Of a stretch of DNA of 64,000 nucleotides, positions 19,167-27,685 are shown piece after piece. Where the stretch lies: the NCBI RefSeq assembly GCF_029910095.1, contig NZ_CP094526.1, forward strand, positions 3,224,001-3,288,000, written 5' to 3'. The notes beneath the pieces were generated by a model, which did no database searches, had not been told where the DNA came from, and saw only the letters and a program-made list of their open reading frames with translations. Made by a program: the position numbers and the translations under genes. The first letter of the stretch is position 1; each line of letters begins with the position of its first letter. Source of the DNA: Bradyrhizobium sp. ISRA464 (GTDB lineage Bacteria; Pseudomonadota; Alphaproteobacteria; Rhizobiales; Xanthobacteraceae).

Positions 19167-19176
19167 AAGGAAAGCC

Positions 19177-19800
19177 ATGCCGCTGCAAAACCGCGTCACG
19201 CCGACCGGCGACATCGTCGCCACCGAGCATCGCGGGATGTTCACCGGCAACCGCGGCATCATCCACGATCCCGCGACCCGCACGCTGCTGAACAAGCGGT
19301 GGTCGACGCCAGCCTGGCTCACCTGCGTCTGCGAGTTCAGGGGACGGCGGCGCAAGGTAATGAGCCGGCAGAGCTGGACCGAACTCTTCTTCCTCGATGA
19401 AGCCACAGCATTCGCGGCAGGGCACCGGCCCTGCTTCTTCTGCCGCCGCGATGACGCCATGCGGTTTCGGGCGGCATGGGAGCAGGGCAATCGCGTAAGC
19501 GATCTCAGCGCCAAGGCTATCGACGTCGTGCTGCACGCCGAGCGGCTCGATCGCGGCAAGAAGCGGCTGCATCCGCTGCCGATGCCAGTCGACGAGTTGC
19601 CCGATGGCACAATGGTGCAGGCGAACGGGGGCAGCTATCTCGTCGCCGATGGCAAGACGTTGCGCTGGTCGTTTGCCGGCTACAGCACTGCCGACGTTAT
19701 CGCTCTCGCCATGCTGCTGACGCCGCCGTCAACGGTCCGTGCATTCCAGGCCGGCTACCGGCCGGTGCTGCATCCGAGCGCCGCGCCCGCGCTCGGCTGA
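19177..19800 (+). CDS. Conserved-looking hypothetical protein with a CxxC motif
   Basis: 207 residues, no signal peptide or membrane helix. After a polar start (MPLQNRVTPTGDIVATEHRG, then GNRGIIHD) comes WLTCVCEFRGRRRKVMSRQSWTELFFLDEATAFAAGHRPCFFCRR: a histidine plus CxxC just before a helix that could bind zinc. The second half, including YLVADGKTLRWSFAGYS, is beta-rich. I cannot name the family or a function. The ATG follows GGGAGGAAGG; upstream in-frame sequence is the palindromic repeat and was excluded. Confidence 0.8.
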   Translation: MPLQNRVTPTGDIVATEHRGMFTGNRGIIHDPATRTLLNKRWSTPAWLTCVCEFRGRRRKVMSRQSWTELFFLDEATAFAAGHRPCFFCRRDDAMRFRAAWEQGNRVSDLSAKAIDVVLHAERLDRGKKRLHPLPMPVDELPDGTMVQANGGSYLVADGKTLRWSFAGYSTADVIALAMLLTPPSTVRAFQAGYRPVLHPSAAPALG

Positions 19801-19816
19801 TCCATCGGCGCAGCCC

Positions 19817-20839
19817 TTACGCCAGCCGCTGCCGCGCCAGCCTCGCGCCGGCACCGAGCGCGACCAGCTTGGCTTCGGCGATATCCCGCCGCATCGGCGC
19901 CATGCCGCAATTGGTGGTCGCGATGATGTTGCCCTTCGGCACGAACTTCGCGACGGCTTCAATCACCTTGACCACGTCCTCGGCGGTTTCGACCTCGTCG
20001 CTGGCGACGTCGATCACGCCGGCCTGCACGATCTTGCCGGGCAGCGCGGCCAGCAATTCCAGCGGCACCTTCGAATTGCGGCATTCGATCGCGACCTGCT
20101 GGATCGAGCTTTTGTCGATCACCGGGAAGGTCTCTTCATACTGCCGCCACTCGCCGCCGAGTGTCTGCTTCCAGTCGGTGTTGGCCTTGATGCCGTAGCC
20201 ATAGCAGATGTGCACGGCCGTGGCGCAGGTCAGCCCTTCGGCCGCGCGCTCCAAGGCCTTGATGCCCCAGTCGCGGACCTGGTCCATGTAGACGTTGAAG
20301 GCGGGCTCGTCGAACTGGATCATGTCGACGCCGTCGGCCTGCAGCGCCTTGGCCTCCTCGTTGAGCAGTTCGGCGAAAGCAAAGGCCATCTTGACGCGGT
20401 CGCCGTAGTGCCGGTCGGCGATCGTATCGATGATGGTCATCGGGCCGGGCAGGGTGAACTTCAGCTTGTTCTTGGTATGCGCACGCGCGGCGCGGGCTTC
20501 GGCGTCGTGGACGCGGCCCTTCAGCCTGAGCGGCGCAACCACCTGCGGGACCATCGCCTTATAGCGGTCCTTGCGGATACCCATCTCGACCTTGTGGGCG
20601 AAATCGATCCCCTCGATTTTCTCCAGGAAGCCGTGCACGAAATGCTGCCGCGCCTGTTCGCCCTCGGTGACGATGTCGACGCCGGCATCCTCCTGCAGCT
20701 TGACCGCAAGCACCGTGGCGTCGCGCTTGGCGCGGGCGAGCTCGGCGCCTTGAGATTTCCACGGCGCCCACAGCATGTTCGGCTCCGCCAGCCATTCCGG
20801 CTTGGGCAGGGAGCCCGCGATCGTGGTTGGAAACAACAT
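19817..20839 (-). CDS. Cobalamin-independent methionine synthase, C-terminal-domain protein (MetE core)
   Basis: 340 residues, about the size of the catalytic C-terminal half of MetE (full MetE is about 750). Starts MLFPTTIAGSLPKPEWLAEP, and has DMIQFDEPAFN, HICYGYG (zinc His and Cys) and TTNCGMAP (second zinc Cys). It therefore can bind zinc and a thiol such as homocysteine, but the N-terminal half that binds polyglutamylated folate is absent. It could be a stand-alone core-MetE using another methyl donor. Convergent with the CxxC protein; divergent from the GST gene. Confidence 0.88.
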   Translation of the reverse strand: MLFPTTIAGSLPKPEWLAEPNMLWAPWKSQGAELARAKRDATVLAVKLQEDAGVDIVTEGEQARQHFVHGFLEKIEGIDFAHKVEMGIRKDRYKAMVPQVVAPLRLKGRVHDAEARAARAHTKNKLKFTLPGPMTIIDTIADRHYGDRVKMAFAFAELLNEEAKALQADGVDMIQFDEPAFNVYMDQVRDWGIKALERAAEGLTCATAVHICYGYGIKANTDWKQTLGGEWRQYEETFPVIDKSSIQQVAIECRNSKVPLELLAALPGKIVQAGVIDVASDEVETAEDVVKVIEAVAKFVPKGNIIATTNCGMAPMRRDIAEAKLVALGAGARLARQRLA

Positions 20840-20939
20840 GGGAGCCTCCCGATGGGTTCGGATTGAGCGCCTGTGTGCCATGTCCTATGGTGGAGGTACA
20901 GAACAACAAAAGTCTTTGTGACCGGGAATAAGGACGCCC

Positions 20940-21644
20940 ATGATCGACCTGCACTACGCGCCGACGCCAAACGGCTGGAAAGTCTCGATCATGCTGGAGG
21001 AACTGGGGCTCCCCTACAAGGTCATCCCGGTCAACATCCGGGCCGGCGAGCAGTTTCGCCCGGAATTCCTGGCCATCAGCCCTAACAACCGGATCCCGGC
21101 GATCGTCGACCACGCGCCGGCCGACGGCGGAGGGCCGTTCTCGGTGTTCGAGACCGGCGCCATCCTGATCTATCTCGCCGATAAGACCGGCCGCTTCCTG
21201 TCGCAGGAGCTGCGCGCGCGGTCGACCGTCATCCAATGGGTGATGTGGCAGATGGGCGGTTTGGGTCCGATGCTCGGCCAGCACGGCCATTTCGCGCTCT
21301 ATGCCCCCGAGAAGATTCCTTACGCGATCGAGCGCTATCGCGACGAGGCGGCGCGGCTCTACGGTGTGCTCGACCGTCAGCTCGGCAAGACCGGCGCCTA
21401 TATCGCCGGTGACGATTACTCGATCGCCGACATCGCCTGCTTCCCCTGGACCATGACCCACAAGGCGCAGGGCTTCACCCTCGACGATTACCCGAACATC
21501 AAGCGCTGGTACGCGACCGTGCGCGCCCGCCCGCAGGTGCAAGCGGGGCTTGCGATCGGCAAATTCGTCAAGGAGCCGTTCGACGAAGAGGCACGCAAGA
21601 ACATGTTCGGGCAGCGCGCGAAGGAGCTTGCCGAGAGGAAATGA
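20940..21644 (+). CDS. Glutathione S-transferase family protein (Nu-class-like)
   Basis: 234 residues. N-terminal thioredoxin-like domain with LHYAPTPNGWKVSIMLEELG, NNRIPAIVD (cis-Pro) and FETGAILIYLADKTG (glutathione-binding); C-terminal helical domain with YIAGDDYSIADIACFPW. This resembles the YghU/YfcG-type disulfide-reductase GSTs. Start ATG 20940 directly precedes the conserved domain. Confidence 0.92.
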   Translation: MIDLHYAPTPNGWKVSIMLEELGLPYKVIPVNIRAGEQFRPEFLAISPNNRIPAIVDHAPADGGGPFSVFETGAILIYLADKTGRFLSQELRARSTVIQWVMWQMGGLGPMLGQHGHFALYAPEKIPYAIERYRDEAARLYGVLDRQLGKTGAYIAGDDYSIADIACFPWTMTHKAQGFTLDDYPNIKRWYATVRARPQVQAGLAIGKFVKEPFDEEARKNMFGQRAKELAERK

Positions 21645-21654
21645 CGCTATAACC

Positions 21655-21746
21655 CCTCATGGTGAGGAGGCGTAGCCGTCTCGAACCATGAGGCCCGGAT
21701 GGTGGCCTCATCCTTCGAGACGCGCTCCGCGCTCCTCAGGATGAGG
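21655..21746. repeat. Intergenic repeat (CCTCATGGTGAGGAGGC family)
   Basis: CCTCATGGTGAGGAGGC and TCGAACCATGAGG, then CCTCATCCTTCGAGACGC and CTCCTCAGGATGAGG: nested inverted repeats. A related copy is at 63592-63695 near the other end of the window. It separates the GST and DsbA-family genes. Confidence 0.8.
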
Positions 21747-21776
21747 ATTGAGAGAAGCGAGAACAAAGGAAACGCC

Positions 21777-22388
21777 ATGATCGAATTCTTCTTCGACTGT
21801 TCCAGCCCCTGGACCTATCTCGCCTGGCACAACATCCAGCCGCTGGCGAAGGAGTTCGGTGTCGAGATCACCTGGCGGCCGATCCTGGTCGGCGGCATCT
21901 TCAATACCGTCAATCCGTCGGTTTACGCGCAGCGCGAGAAGCCGGTGCCGCTGAAGGCGCGCTACATGAAGAAGGATCTCGCCGACTGGGCGCGCTCGGC
22001 GGGGCTTGCGATCAAGATGCCGCCGACTGTGTTTCCGGTGAACAGCGTGAAAGCGATGCGCGGCTGCGTCTGGCTCGGCAATGAGAAGATGGTGCCGTTC
22101 GCCCGCGCGGTGTTCGAAGCCTATTGGGGCGATGACAAGGACATTTCGCAGGACGCGGTGCTGACCGAGATCTGCGGTAAGGTCGGGATCGATCCGGCAA
22201 AATTCCTTGCCGGGATCGGCGACCAGGCGGTCAAGGACCAGCTCAAGGCCAACACGGACGAGGTGATGGCGCGCGGCGGCTTCGGCTCGCCGACGATCTT
22301 CATCGACAAGACCGACATGTATTTCGGCAACGACCGTCTGCCCTTGATCCGCGAGGCGCTGGCACGCCTCAAGGCGCGAGCTGCCTGA
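21777..22388 (+). CDS. 2-hydroxychromene-2-carboxylate isomerase / DsbA-family protein
   Basis: 203 residues of the kappa-GST-like HCCA isomerase family. MIEFFFDCSSPWTYLAWHNI carries the S-PW active-site region in place of a CxxC, then VFPVNSVKAMRG and GGFGSPTIFIDKTDMYFGNDRL. Known members isomerise hydroxychromene carboxylate in naphthalene breakdown using glutathione; many homologues have other unknown substrates. The ATG has an AAAGGA upstream. Its stop overlaps the start of the next gene by one base (TGATG). Confidence 0.92.
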   Translation: MIEFFFDCSSPWTYLAWHNIQPLAKEFGVEITWRPILVGGIFNTVNPSVYAQREKPVPLKARYMKKDLADWARSAGLAIKMPPTVFPVNSVKAMRGCVWLGNEKMVPFARAVFEAYWGDDKDISQDAVLTEICGKVGIDPAKFLAGIGDQAVKDQLKANTDEVMARGGFGSPTIFIDKTDMYFGNDRLPLIREALARLKARAA

Positions 22389-23362
22389 TGCCGAAAGCCG
22401 TCGTCTGCCGCGAGCTCGGGCCGCCCGAGCGCCTGCGCCTGGAAAGCTTCGCCTCGGTGCCGCTGAAGCCGGGCGAGGTCCGTGTCGCGATCCGCGCCGC
22501 CGGGATCAATTTCCCCGACATCCTGATGGCCGCGGGCGAATATCAGCTCAAGCCGCCGCTGCCGTTCACGCCGGGCTCGGAAGCCGCCGGCGATGTCGTC
22601 GAGATTAACGGTACCGCTGGTGTCGCCGTCGGTGACAGGGTGATCGTCAAGATGCGTTTCGGCGCCTATTGCGACGAGACGGTCGCGACACCGTCGCAGC
22701 TCGTGCCGCTGCCGTCGACCTTCGACTATGCGGAAGGCGCCACCTTCCTCGCCGCGCACGGCACCGCGTACCACGCGCTGATCGACCGCGGGCAGATCAA
22801 GCCGGGCGAGGTGCTCTTGGTGCACGGCGCCGGCGGCGGCGTCGGGCTTGCCGCGGTCGAAATCGGCAAGCTGCTCGGCGCCACCGTGGTCGCGGCGGCC
22901 TCCAGCGAGGAGAAGCTGGCTATCGCAAAGGCGCGTGGCGCCGATCACGTCTTGCTCTACGAACGCGAGCCGTTCCGCGACGTCGTCAAGCGCCTCACCG
23001 ATGGCCGCGGCGCCGACGTGGTGTTCGATCCCGTCGGCGGCGAGGTGTTCGAGAACTCGATGCGCTGCATCAACTGGGGCGCACGGATCCTCGTCGTCGG
23101 CTTCACCGGCGGCATCGGCCTTGCCCGCACCAATCTCCTGATGATCAAGGGGGCGAGCGTGCTCGGCGTTCGCGCCGGCGAGGCGGTGCGAAAGAACCCC
23201 GCACTCGGCGAGGTCAGATTCAAGACGCTGAGCGAGTGGGCGGAAGCCGGCAAGGTGCGACCCAACATCTCACACCGCGTGCCGCTCGAGGATTATGCGA
23301 AGGCGATGCGGCTCCTGATCGAACGCAAGGCAATCGGGCGCGTGGCGCTGCTGACCAAATAA
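22388..23362 (+). CDS. NADPH:quinone oxidoreductase family protein (zinc-independent MDR)
   Basis: 324 residues of the medium-chain reductase superfamily: RAAGINFPDILMAAGEYQLKP (quinone reductase start), HGAGGGVGLAAVEIGKLLGA (NADPH-binding), GADHVLLY and YAKAMRLLIERKAIGRVAL. No zinc-ligand cysteines are present. Coupled by a 1-bp overlap to the isomerase, hinting at a shared pathway for an aromatic or enone compound. Confidence 0.93.
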   Translation: MPKAVVCRELGPPERLRLESFASVPLKPGEVRVAIRAAGINFPDILMAAGEYQLKPPLPFTPGSEAAGDVVEINGTAGVAVGDRVIVKMRFGAYCDETVATPSQLVPLPSTFDYAEGATFLAAHGTAYHALIDRGQIKPGEVLLVHGAGGGVGLAAVEIGKLLGATVVAAASSEEKLAIAKARGADHVLLYEREPFRDVVKRLTDGRGADVVFDPVGGEVFENSMRCINWGARILVVGFTGGIGLARTNLLMIKGASVLGVRAGEAVRKNPALGEVRFKTLSEWAEAGKVRPNISHRVPLEDYAKAMRLLIERKAIGRVALLTK

Positions 23363-23367
23363 GCTGT

Positions 23368-23401
23368 GCAGGGCGGATTAGGCTTCGCTAGTCCGCCCTG
23401 C
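23368..23401. repeat. Short perfect-stem palindrome between convergent genes
   Basis: GCAGGGCGGA ... TCCGCCCTGC with TTAG/CTAG inside: a 10-bp stem, mirror-symmetric on both strands. It lies where transcription of the quinone reductase and the esterase converge and could end both. The motif recurs in altered form at about 61292-61325. Confidence 0.7.
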
Positions 23402-24070
23402 GATTGGCGGCGAACTTCCCCTCTTGCAGGAAGGCGATGGTTTGCGCGATGGCCTCGCTGTTGCGCACCAGGGGTGCGAGGTGCGGACCACGATGTGATC
23501 GGCCATGCCGTCGAGCCTGGTGTTGACGATCGAGACCCGCCCGTCGTGCGGCCGCGGCAGCCCGATGGAGGTGATCGGATAGATCGAGCGGTTACCCGCG
23601 ATGATGCCGGTGGCGTAGTCGATCGGCGGCAGCATCGTGCTGGTCGCGGCATCGCGGCGGGTGACGAGCTGCTGACCGGCCGGACCGAAGAAGGCGCGAT
23701 AGGCCGCGAGGTTCTTCAGGCGGTCGGCGATCTCGCTGCCGCCGTTCGGTGTGCCGAGCATCACGACGCGGCCGAGCCGCAGCGGGCGGTGCCTCGCGAG
23801 ATAGACGCGGGCGAGAAGGCCGCCCATGGAATGGCAGACGAAATGGACGGAGCCCCCAAGGTCGCCCGCGAACAGCTCGACCGCAGGATGGATGTCCTCG
23901 GCCAGCGCATCGAGCGGCTTCCTCCGGCTGTCATAATCGAGATTGAGGGTGACAAAGCCAGCGGCCTGCAGCGCCAGCTCCATCCGGCGAAACGAGCGCG
24001 CCGTCCTGCTGATGCCGTGCAGCAGGACGACGCCGTCAGGTGTTGACGTCGCGGGACGCCGTTCGCTCAC
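23378..24070 (-). CDS. Alpha/beta hydrolase (esterase/lipase), C-terminus frameshifted
   Basis: 230 residues as read. GVVLLHGISRTARSF is the oxyanion region, CHSMGGLLAR the nucleophile elbow (Ser81), LGTPNGGSEIADRL follows as in PGAP1-like lipases, and DHIVVRTSHP probably holds the catalytic His. Right after SHP the frame runs into an unlikely Cys/Ser/Arg-rich tail. Adding one C in the CCCC run (plus strand 23471-23474) would give HPLVRNSEAIAQTIAFLQEG and a stop at 23388, a far more natural end. So this is a recent frameshift or a sequencing error. GTG start overlaps the enoyl-CoA hydratase stop (GTGA). Confidence 0.85.
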   Translation of the reverse strand: MSERRPATSTPDGVVLLHGISRTARSFRRMELALQAAGFVTLNLDYDSRRKPLDALAEDIHPAVELFAGDLGGSVHFVCHSMGGLLARVYLARHRPLRLGRVVMLGTPNGGSEIADRLKNLAAYRAFFGPAGQQLVTRRDAATSTMLPPIDYATGIIAGNRSIYPITSIGLPRPHDGRVSIVNTRLDGMADHIVVRTSHPWCATARPSRKPSPSCKRGSSPPIAGRTSEA

Positions 24071-24957
24071 TTATACTCGCGCTCTTGCCACCACGGGAAA
24101 TAGTCGGGCATGTCCGACGACACCTTGTTCTTGAACTGCGCGGGACGCTTTTCGAGGAATGACACCACGCCTTCCTTGACGTCATCGGAGCGGCCGCGGG
24201 CATAGATGCCGCGGCTGTCGACCTTGTGTGCTTCCATCGGATCGTCGGCGCCCAGCATGCGCCACATCATCTGGCGGATCAGCGCCACCGACACCGGCGC
24301 AGTCTTTGCCGCGAACTCCTTGGCGAGCGCACGCGCGGTCGGCAACAGATCGTCCGGCGGCACCACGTTGCTGACGAGCCGGCCGGCGAGCGCCTCCTGC
24401 GCCGGGAAGACACGGCCGGAATAGCACCATTCCAGCGCCTGGGAGATACCGACAATGCGCGGCAGGAACCAGCTCGAGGCGGCCTCCGGCACGATCCCGC
24501 GCTGGGAGAACACGAAGCCGAAGCGGGCGGCCTCGGAGGCGATGCGGATGTCCATCGCAAGCTGCATGGTCACGCCGATGCCGACCGCAGGGCCGTTCAC
24601 CGCGGCAATCACCGGCTTCAGGCACTTGAAGATGCGCAGCGTCACCTGGCCGCCGCCGTCGCGCACCTGCGGATCGCTGTAGTCGGCGCTGCCGTCGGCA
24701 TTCCGCCGCACCGGGCCGCGCCGCGCGTCGCGGTCGAAGGTGTTGGCGCCGGAGGACAGGTCGGCGCCGGCGCAGAAGCCGCGGCCCGCACCGGTGACGA
24801 TGATGGCCCTGACATCGTCGTCCTTGTCGGCTTTGTCGAACGCGTCGATCAGCTCCTGCTGCATCGTCGCGTTGAAGGCGTTGAGCTTGTCGGGCCGATT
24901 CAGTGTGATGGTGAGAATCTGCTCGGCGACCTCGTACTTGATCGTCTCATACGCCAT
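24067..24957 (-). CDS. Enoyl-CoA hydratase/isomerase family protein
   Basis: 296 residues, crotonase fold. RPDKLNAFNATMQQELIDAF, GRGFCAGADLS (oxyanion-hole region) and AAVNGPAVGIGVTMQLAMDIRIAS are typical; the second catalytic segment reads IVPEAASSWFLPRIVG, with Glu in the usual position. The length includes an insert of about 30 residues after the FCAGADLS motif. Start MAYETIKYEV at 24957. It overlaps the esterase start by 4 bp, so the two are co-translated. Confidence 0.93.
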   Translation of the reverse strand: MAYETIKYEVAEQILTITLNRPDKLNAFNATMQQELIDAFDKADKDDDVRAIIVTGAGRGFCAGADLSSGANTFDRDARRGPVRRNADGSADYSDPQVRDGGGQVTLRIFKCLKPVIAAVNGPAVGIGVTMQLAMDIRIASEAARFGFVFSQRGIVPEAASSWFLPRIVGISQALEWCYSGRVFPAQEALAGRLVSNVVPPDDLLPTARALAKEFAAKTAPVSVALIRQMMWRMLGADDPMEAHKVDSRGIYARGRSDDVKEGVVSFLEKRPAQFKNKVSSDMPDYFPWWQEREYK

Positions 24958-25091
24958 GGGGATGATTTCCTCTCGGTTTTCTTGGATGAAGAGCGCAACG
25001 CGCATCTTCATCCAGATAACCCGGCAATGCATCCCTTGTGAAGAAGCCGGATGCGCGGAGCGTCCCGTGCATCGCGACTTGCGTTGAGGCG

Positions 25092-26513
25092 CTATTTCTT
25101 CGGCGGCGTGGGCCACGGTTTCTGCGCGCCGCGCAGGCTCTCGAAGGCCTTGCCCATGCCGAGCACGCCGATGTCGTCGAAGCGGCGGCCGATGATCTGG
25201 ACGCCGATCGGGAAGCCCTTCTTGTCATAGCCGCCATTGATCGACAGCGCAGGGTTCTCCGACATATTCCACGGCACGGTATAGCAGATGTGCTCGAACG
25301 GCTTTGCGGGATCGTTGAGCGGCGCGGCGAACTCCGCCGGGAAGTTCACGACCGGCGAGACCGGCGAAATCACGTAGTCGATCTCGCAGAACAGCTTCGC
25401 GGCCGCCGCGCGGATCGCCATCGTCTGGTTGAAGCCGCGCACGACGTCGACACCCGAGAGCTTCGCACCAGCCTCGCCCCACTTGAGGATGTAGGGCAGG
25501 GTCTTGTCGCGCTCGGCAGCCGGGAGTTTCGAGAGATCGTCCCACATCCGGGCACGCCAGAAATTGTCGAGCCCCTCGAGCATCTCCTGGGTCAGGATGC
25601 CGTCGATCTCGGTGATCGCGGCGCCGGCGGATTCGAATGCCTTCGCAGCCTTGACGACGACGTCGCGAACGTCCTTCTCGAGCTTCTGGCCTACGCCGAG
25701 ATCGAGCATCAGGCCGATGCGAAGCTTGCGCGGCGACTTCTCCAGCGCCTTCCAGTTGACCTCGAGTGCGGCGGGCAGGCTCATGCCGTCGCGGCGGTCG
25801 GGGCGCGACAACACGCTCATCATCAGCGCGGCGTCGTCCACAGTGCGGGTCATGGGGCCGGCAACGCGGCCGACATAGGGCGGGTCGATCGGAACGCGGC
25901 CGAGGCTCGGCTTCAGGGCAACGATGCCGCACCAGCAGGCCGGCAACCGTACCGAGCCGCCGATATCTGTGCCGAGATGCAGCGGACCGTATCCGGCGGC
26001 ACCGGCCGCACCCGCGCCGGCGCTTGATCCGCCGGGGTTCTTGCTGACATCCCAGGGATTGCGAGTGAGGGGATGGAACGACGACAGCCCCGACGACAGC
26101 ATGCCGTAGTCGGGCATCGTGGTCTTGGAGAAGATCACGCAGCCCGCTTCGCGCAACCGCGCCGCGGGCGGTGCATCCTTCGGCGCCGGCACGAGCTTGA
26201 CGCTCGCCGAGCCCAGCGGCACCGGCTGGTCCTTGGTCGCGACATTGTCCTTGATGGTCGCGGGAACGCCGTCGAGCGTGCCCGCCGGCTCGCCCTGGTT
26301 CCAGCGCTCGGTCGAGGCCTTCGCAACCTTGCGCGCCCCGTCGGGATCGTAGAGGTACAGCGCCTTGATGTGCGGCTCCCATGCCGCCACGTGGGCGATG
26401 ACCTCTTCGAGGACCTCCGACGGCGAGAACTGCTTCGCACGATAGCCAGCGAGCAGGTCGACGGCGGAGAGATCGTGCAGCGAGGTGATGGCGTCCTGTG
26501 CGGACTTAGGCAT
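25092..26513 (-). CDS. Amidase (amidase-signature family)
   Basis: 473 residues. The Ser-cisSer-Lys triad is visible: Lys88 (VPATIKDNVA), cis-Ser163 in NPGGSSAGAG, nucleophile Ser187 in LGTDIGGSVRLPA. It hydrolyses amides to acids and ammonia; the substrate is unknown. The ATG at 26513 sits in the last codons of the upstream M20 gene (overlap 26506-26513), so it is in that operon. Part of a run of amide/peptide hydrolases next to a peptide-type ABC transporter. Confidence 0.93.
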   Translation of the reverse strand: MPKSAQDAITSLHDLSAVDLLAGYRAKQFSPSEVLEEVIAHVAAWEPHIKALYLYDPDGARKVAKASTERWNQGEPAGTLDGVPATIKDNVATKDQPVPLGSASVKLVPAPKDAPPAARLREAGCVIFSKTTMPDYGMLSSGLSSFHPLTRNPWDVSKNPGGSSAGAGAAGAAGYGPLHLGTDIGGSVRLPACWCGIVALKPSLGRVPIDPPYVGRVAGPMTRTVDDAALMMSVLSRPDRRDGMSLPAALEVNWKALEKSPRKLRIGLMLDLGVGQKLEKDVRDVVVKAAKAFESAGAAITEIDGILTQEMLEGLDNFWRARMWDDLSKLPAAERDKTLPYILKWGEAGAKLSGVDVVRGFNQTMAIRAAAAKLFCEIDYVISPVSPVVNFPAEFAAPLNDPAKPFEHICYTVPWNMSENPALSINGGYDKKGFPIGVQIIGRRFDDIGVLGMGKAFESLRGAQKPWPTPPKK

Positions 26514-27678
26514 GGGCACCTACCGGCATGCGTTTCTCGATGATGCGGGCGAACATGCTGGCGCCGATCGGCAGGATCTTGTCGTCGAGGACGTAACCCG
26601 GATTATGCACGGGGACCGAGCCGTCATGGCCGACCCAGAAATACGCCCCCGGAATGGCCTGCATCATGTCGGCGAAATCCTCGCTGCCCATCTTCGGGGT
26701 CGAGCGGGTGAACACCTTGGCAGGATCGACCACGGTGCGCGCGACCTCTTCGACCACACGGGACTGTTCTTCCTGGTTCACCAGCACGCTGAACGTATCA
26801 CGGATATCAGCCTCGATCTCGACATCATAGGCCGCCGCCATGCCGGCGCAGATCGCGCGCATGCGCTTGCGGATCAATGCGCGGGTGTCATCGTCGAAGG
26901 CGCGGACGGTGCCGCATAGCCAGGCCTCGCCCGGAATCACGTTGTAGGCGGAGCCGGAGTGGATCTGCGTGATCGAGACCACCGCGGGCTGCAGCGGATC
27001 GACATTGCGGCTGACGATCGACTGCAGCGCCTGTCCGAGCGTCATCGCAATCACCACCGCGTCCTTGGAGCGCTCCGGCATCGCGCCGTGCGCGCCATAG
27101 CCGTGGATGCGGATGTCGAAGAAGTCGGCGCCGGCCATCGCCGGTCCGGGCAGGATCGCGATCTCGCCGTGGTTGAGGTCGGGCGCGTTGTGCAGGCCGT
27201 AGACCTCGTCGCAGGGGAACTTCTGGAACAGGCCGTCCTTGATCATCGCCCGCGCGCCGCCGAGGCCTTCCTCGGCCGGCTGGAAGATGAAATGCACGGT
27301 GCCATCGAAATTGCGGGTCTCGGCGAGGTAGCGCGCCGAACCGAGCAGCATCGTGGTGTGGCCGTCATGACCGCAGCCGTGGAAGCGGCCGGGAATGGTC
27401 GAGCGCCACTTCAGATTGGTGTTTTCCTCCATCGGCAGCGCGTCCATGTCCGCGCGCAGGCCGATCCGCTTGGTGCCGTTGCCCTTGCCCTTGAGCACGC
27501 CGATCACGCCGGTGCCGCCGAGCCCGCGATGCACCTCGATGCCCCAGCTCTGCAGCCTGTCGGCGACGATGCCGGACGTCCGCACTTCCTCGAAACCGAT
27601 CTCGGGATGCGCGTGCAAATCCCGCCTGATGGCGGTGAGTTCGTCGGCAAAGCTGTCGATGCGCTCAATTGTGGGCAT
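26506..27678 (-). CDS. M20 family amidohydrolase (hippurate hydrolase/IAA-amino acid hydrolase type)
   Basis: 390 residues. Metal-binding motifs of the M20D group: RRDLHAHPEIGFEE, RADMDALPMEE, FHGCGHDGHTTMLLG, FIFQPAEEGLGGA, and SEDFADMM near the C-terminus. It cleaves N-acyl amino acids or similar amides. 7 bp downstream of the MlrC gene and overlapping the amidase gene, all on the minus strand. Confidence 0.94.
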   Translation of the reverse strand: MPTIERIDSFADELTAIRRDLHAHPEIGFEEVRTSGIVADRLQSWGIEVHRGLGGTGVIGVLKGKGNGTKRIGLRADMDALPMEENTNLKWRSTIPGRFHGCGHDGHTTMLLGSARYLAETRNFDGTVHFIFQPAEEGLGGARAMIKDGLFQKFPCDEVYGLHNAPDLNHGEIAILPGPAMAGADFFDIRIHGYGAHGAMPERSKDAVVIAMTLGQALQSIVSRNVDPLQPAVVSITQIHSGSAYNVIPGEAWLCGTVRAFDDDTRALIRKRMRAICAGMAAAYDVEIEADIRDTFSVLVNQEEQSRVVEEVARTVVDPAKVFTRSTPKMGSEDFADMMQAIPGAYFWVGHDGSVPVHNPGYVLDDKILPIGASMFARIIEKRMPVGAHA

Positions 27679-27685
27679 GGTCTCT

